From contig NZ_SATR01000022.1 in assembly GCF_004551525.1 (NCBI RefSeq), positions 17,114-81,113 on the forward strand: a DNA stretch of 64,000 nucleotides. Reading direction: 5' to 3'. Both the position numbers and the translations under genes were made by a program. Under the pieces are notes generated by a model that was given only the letters and a program-made list of their open reading frames with translations, was not told the DNA's origin and did no database searches. Positions 61,807-64,000 of this stretch are shown one piece after another; position 1 is the stretch's first letter; each line of letters begins with the position of its first letter. This stretch comes from Vibrio ouci. Lineage in GTDB: Bacteria; Pseudomonadota; Gammaproteobacteria; Enterobacterales; Vibrionaceae.

Positions 61807-61833
61807 GACTTTCTTCAATATATAGATAGTGAT

Positions 61834-61864
61834 AGGGTCAATGTTTCGCATTGGCCCTTTTTTA
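61834..61864 (+). terminator. Terminator between hemF and aroE
   Basis: AGGGTCAATG (61834-61843) / CATTGGCCCT (61849-61858), one G-U pair, 5-nt loop, followed by six Ts. aroE begins only 19 bp later, so its promoter must be near or inside hemF, or readthrough feeds it. Confidence 0.85.
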
Positions 61865-61882
61865 GTTTTGCAGGTAAAGGAA

Positions 61883-62716
61883 ATGACTCAGCAAATAGAT
61901 CGTTATGCCGTTTTTGGTAATCCCATCTCTCAAAGTAAATCGCCTTTTATTCATACCCTATTTGCTCGTCAAACCAATCAGTCATTGACCTATACTGCAG
62001 AAAGCCCAAATAAGGATGCGTTTCAACAAGCGGCGTCTGAGTTTTTTGCTCAAGGTGGTAAAGGCTGCAATGTCACGGTTCCATTTAAGGAAGATGCTTA
62101 TCGCTTTGCCACTCGATTAACAGAACGTGCTCAGTTAGCTGGAGCGGTGAATACGCTGAAGAAGCTCGATGATGGTGACATTATTGGTGACAACACCGAT
62201 GGTGAAGGGTTAGTGCAAGACTTACTTCAATATCAAGCGCCTTTAAAGGGGGCTCGTATTTTACTTATTGGTGCTGGTGGTGCCGCGCGTGGCGTCATTA
62301 AGCCACTATTAGATCAGCAGCCCGCTGAAATTGTTGTTACCAACCGAACCTTTGCTAAAGCGCAACTGCTTGCCGAGATGTTTGCTCCCTATGGAACGAT
62401 TAGCGCTTGTGAGATGAGTGAAGTGAACCAAGCGTTTGATGTGATCATCAATTCCACCTCTTCTAGCTTAAGTGGTGAGCTACCAGATATATCCGCAACC
62501 ATCTTTACTGAACAGGCTGTAGTGTATGACATGATGTATGGCGCTGGTAAAACGACCTTCAATCAGTGGGCGCATGAGCATGGGGTGGTGCGAGTCTTTG
62601 ATGGGCTGGGAATGTTGGTCGGTCAGGCGGCAGAAAGTTTTATGCTTTGGCGTGGTTTAAGACCAGGTACCAAACAAATTTTACGTGAGTTAAGAAAGAA
62701 CCTAGAGGGATTGTAA
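61883..62716 (+). CDS. aroE: Shikimate dehydrogenase (NADP+)
   Basis: The product is 277 aa starting [27 protein letters not shown] lies just upstream, and the longer frame to 61829 would start inside the terminator. The shikimate-site motif [13 protein letters not shown] and the active-site region [11 protein letters not shown] are present, as is the NADP motif [11 protein letters not shown]. It makes shikimate for aromatic amino acids. Its stop TAA shares one base with the yrdB ATG. Confidence 0.97.
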   Translation: MTQQIDRYAVFGNPISQSKSPFIHTLFARQTNQSLTYTAESPNKDAFQQAASEFFAQGGKGCNVTVPFKEDAYRFATRLTERAQLAGAVNTLKKLDDGDIIGDNTDGEGLVQDLLQYQAPLKGARILLIGAGGAARGVIKPLLDQQPAEIVVTNRTFAKAQLLAEMFAPYGTISACEMSEVNQAFDVIINSTSSSLSGELPDISATIFTEQAVVYDMMYGAGKTTFNQWAHEHGVVRVFDGLGMLVGQAAESFMLWRGLRPGTKQILRELRKNLEGL

Positions 62717-62982
62717 TGAATCAATCAATCTTATTCCCGGACATGCAAACATGGGACGAAGACAAACAAGTTGTTCTCTTTCCGGCGCAGCAATCAGGCG
62801 CTCTGATTCAATGCTTAGTGAGCATTAGTGAACTGAAACAGCTGTCGGGACAGGATATCGAGAACGAACAGCAAGCTCTGGAAGTCTTTTCACAATATCG
62901 ATTCGATCTTGAAGAGCTTGCTGAAGAACTGATTGAAGAGGAAGAATTCAACTCAGAAGGTAATATAGAGGTCGTTAGTTAA
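62716..62982 (+). CDS. yrdB: YrdB family protein (DUF1488)
   Basis: The product is 88 aa starting [20 protein letters not shown], acidic, with a C-terminal Glu-rich tail. It matches the small DUF1488/YrdB family found after aroE in enterics; function unknown. It is translationally coupled to aroE (TAATG), and its 3' end overlaps the convergent yrdA by 8 bp. Confidence 0.9.
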   Translation: MNQSILFPDMQTWDEDKQVVLFPAQQSGALIQCLVSISELKQLSGQDIENEQQALEVFSQYRFDLEELAEELIEEEEFNSEGNIEVVS

Positions 62983-63523
62983 TCTCTTTAACCTCATGAA
63001 GGTAATCTTCTTTGTTTTGCACATAATTATCTGCAGACTTCTGTAAGAAAGCTCGTTCCTTATCGTTGAGAGGGCGAGCTTGCTTGACCGGGCTTCCAAC
63101 ATAAAGGTAACCACTTTCGAGTCGTTTTCCTGGGGGGACTAGACTGCCAGCGCCAATCATCACCTCTTCTTCTATAATAGCGGCGTCTAACACGATCGCC
63201 CCCATACCGACTAAAACGCGATCTTTAATGATACAGCCATGCAGCATCACTTTGTGGCCGATAGTGACATCATTGCCGATAATAAGCGGGTAACCTTCTG
63301 GGTTCTCCTTATTCTTGTGAGTGACATGCAATACTGAGCCATCTTGAACATTGCTACGCTCACCAATATGAATATGGTTCACATCGCCACGTGCAGCAAC
63401 GAGCGGCCAGATACTCGAATCGTCACCTATTTTAATATCGCCGACTAAAACAGAGCTGCTATCTATATAGACGCGTTGACCAATTTGTGGGGAAATTCCT
63501 TTGTAACTGCGTAGAGAGCTCAT
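62975..63523 (-). CDS. yrdA: Gamma-class carbonic anhydrase-like protein YrdA
   Basis: The product is 182 aa, a left-handed parallel beta helix of hexapeptide repeats (VGDIKIGDDSSIWPLVAARG onward). The metal-binding histidines of the gamma carbonic anhydrase family are seen in VLHVTHKN and IGHKVMLHGC. Enzyme activity is not certain for YrdA members. It is divergent from the rRNA operon and overlaps yrdB at its 3' end. Confidence 0.92.
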   Translation of the reverse strand: MSSLRSYKGISPQIGQRVYIDSSSVLVGDIKIGDDSSIWPLVAARGDVNHIHIGERSNVQDGSVLHVTHKNKENPEGYPLIIGNDVTIGHKVMLHGCIIKDRVLVGMGAIVLDAAIIEEEVMIGAGSLVPPGKRLESGYLYVGSPVKQARPLNDKERAFLQKSADNYVQNKEDYLHEVKEIN

Positions 63524-63599
63524 TTTTTCTCCTTATATAGAGGGAAACTCGCCTAGAGAGGCAGGGAAAAGTAGTAAAAACAGGTCGTTTTGAATAGAA

Positions 63600-63671
63600 A
63601 ATACGCAAAAGACAAAAAAATCAAAAAAAACTGCAAAAAGGGCTTGCCAATGTGATGGCGATCTCTATAAT
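63600..63671 (+). promoter_or_regulatory. rRNA operon promoter P1 with UP element
   Basis: TTGCCA (63644-63649), 16 bp, TATAAT (63666-63671). A-rich tracts at 63607-63640 just upstream fit an UP element. The GC-rich discriminator GCCCCCTCGC follows the -10, as in stringently controlled rRNA promoters. Confidence 0.85.
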
Positions 63672-63749
63672 GCCCCCTCGCTGACACGGGAACGGTTCGA
63701 AGCTAAGGTTTCGAAGGGAATAAAAGCCCAGTTAGCAAGGTCAATTAGC

Positions 63750-63765
63750 CAAGCGGAAACGCTTG
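63750..63765 (+). repeat. GNRA-type hairpin in the rrn leader between P1 and P2
   Basis: CAAGCG / CGCTTG around a GAAA loop in the P1 transcript. It may be part of leader processing or antitermination. Confidence 0.55.
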
Positions 63766-63787
63766 AAAATAAGTTTGAAAAAAGTGG

Positions 63788-63815
63788 TTGACACTAAACT
63801 TTATCTCGCTAAAAT
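63788..63815 (+). promoter_or_regulatory. rRNA operon promoter P2
   Basis: Perfect -35 TTGACA (63788-63793), 16 bp, TAAAAT (63810-63815), followed by a GC-rich start region GACCGCC. Confidence 0.82.
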
Positions 63816-63830
63816 GACCGCCTCTTCCGA

Positions 63831-64000
63831 AGTGATGTGAGTCACAAAGAAGAAAGCTCTTTAACAATATAAACCTATCAATCTGTGTGGGCACTCGTTG
63901 ATGATAATCCAATTAGATACTTCGGTATCAAATTAGGTTTCAATGAAACGAAGTGACCAATACAAATAATTACTTTCTTTATAGAGAGGGGTTATTTGGC
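63831..64000 (+). other. Leader of an rRNA operon (boxB-like and boxA antitermination sites)
   Basis: A small hairpin (GTGA/TCAC near 63831-63842) precedes AGCTCTTTAACAA (63855-63867), which is the boxA of rRNA leaders with one base changed. The leader runs to the window end; the start of 16S (usually AAATTGAAGAGTTTGATC) is not reached, so no rRNA gene is called. Confidence 0.82.

Noticed and set aside
63680..64000. 16S rRNA gene in the window
   Set aside because: Only promoters and leader with boxA are visible; the conserved 16S 5' end is not reached.

Overview
The window is the replication-origin region of the larger chromosome of a Vibrio (Gammaproteobacteria, Vibrionaceae). The evidence is the gene order atpIBEFH-parBA-rsmG-mnmG-oriC-mioC-mnmE-yidC-yidD-rnpA-rpmH, then an amino-acid ABC operon, then dnaA-dnaN-recF-gyrB, ibpA, avtA, glySQ, ilvGMEDA, comM, dsbA-srkA, trkAH, rsmB-fmt-def, dprA-smg-yrdD, purEK, tsaC-hemF-aroE and a ribosomal RNA operon leader. 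From memory this order follows V. cholerae chromosome I closely. I cannot name the species. No insertion sequence, prophage, CRISPR array or tRNA gene was seen, and no gene looks frameshifted. Only atpH is cut, by the left edge.  Layout. 1-2435: minus-strand start of the F1Fo ATP synthase operon (a, c, b and part of delta, after atpI) with its promoter. 2436-6657: parB, parA, rsmG and mnmG, all on minus. 6658-7127: oriC, with AT-rich 13-mers, five DnaA boxes and fourteen GATC sites, shielded from mioC by a terminator. 7128-11458: mioC, mnmE, yidC, yidD, rnpA, rpmH. 11689-13957: ABC transporter for a polar amino acid, probably cystine. 14150-20452: the dnaA promoter region and dnaA-dnaN-recF-gyrB on plus. 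20453-21412: ibpA behind a structured leader that resembles a ROSE RNA thermometer. 21468-28214: avtA, a lipoprotein alpha-amylase, glyS and glyQ on minus. 28408-29222: a Mn-export gene (mneA) behind a yybP-ykoY manganese riboswitch. 29384-32403: small membrane proteins, tusA, a LysR regulator and a quinone-oxidoreductase-like enzyme. 32563-39250: ilvLGMEDA with a transcription attenuator. 39369-46650: comM, an outer-membrane beta-barrel candidate, a PlsC-type acyltransferase, dsbA, srkA, ccoG and yihD. 46733-47191: an unrecognised 55-codon basic ORF and nested inverted repeats. 47192-54489: a Spo0M-like protein, TrhA, a DUF3157-like protein, trkH, trkA, rsmB and fmt. 54515-63523: def, a LysM protein, dprA, smg, yrdD, purK, purE, tsaC, hemF, aroE, yrdB and yrdA. 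63524-64000: rrn promoters and leader; the 16S gene starts beyond the window.  How the genes work together. The window concentrates replication start and segregation (oriC, DnaA, DnaN, GyrB, RecF, ParA/ParB), envelope insertion (YidC/YidD), tRNA modification (MnmE, MnmG, TsaC, TusA), branched-chain amino acid synthesis, potassium uptake and the purine entry step. Most of this is ordinary core genome. The items most worth a second look are regulatory or small: the ibpA leader, the mneA riboswitch and its start codon, a terminator that overlaps the srkA start, a parS-like palindrome at the end of recF, and the 55-codon ORF with the palindromic region beside it.
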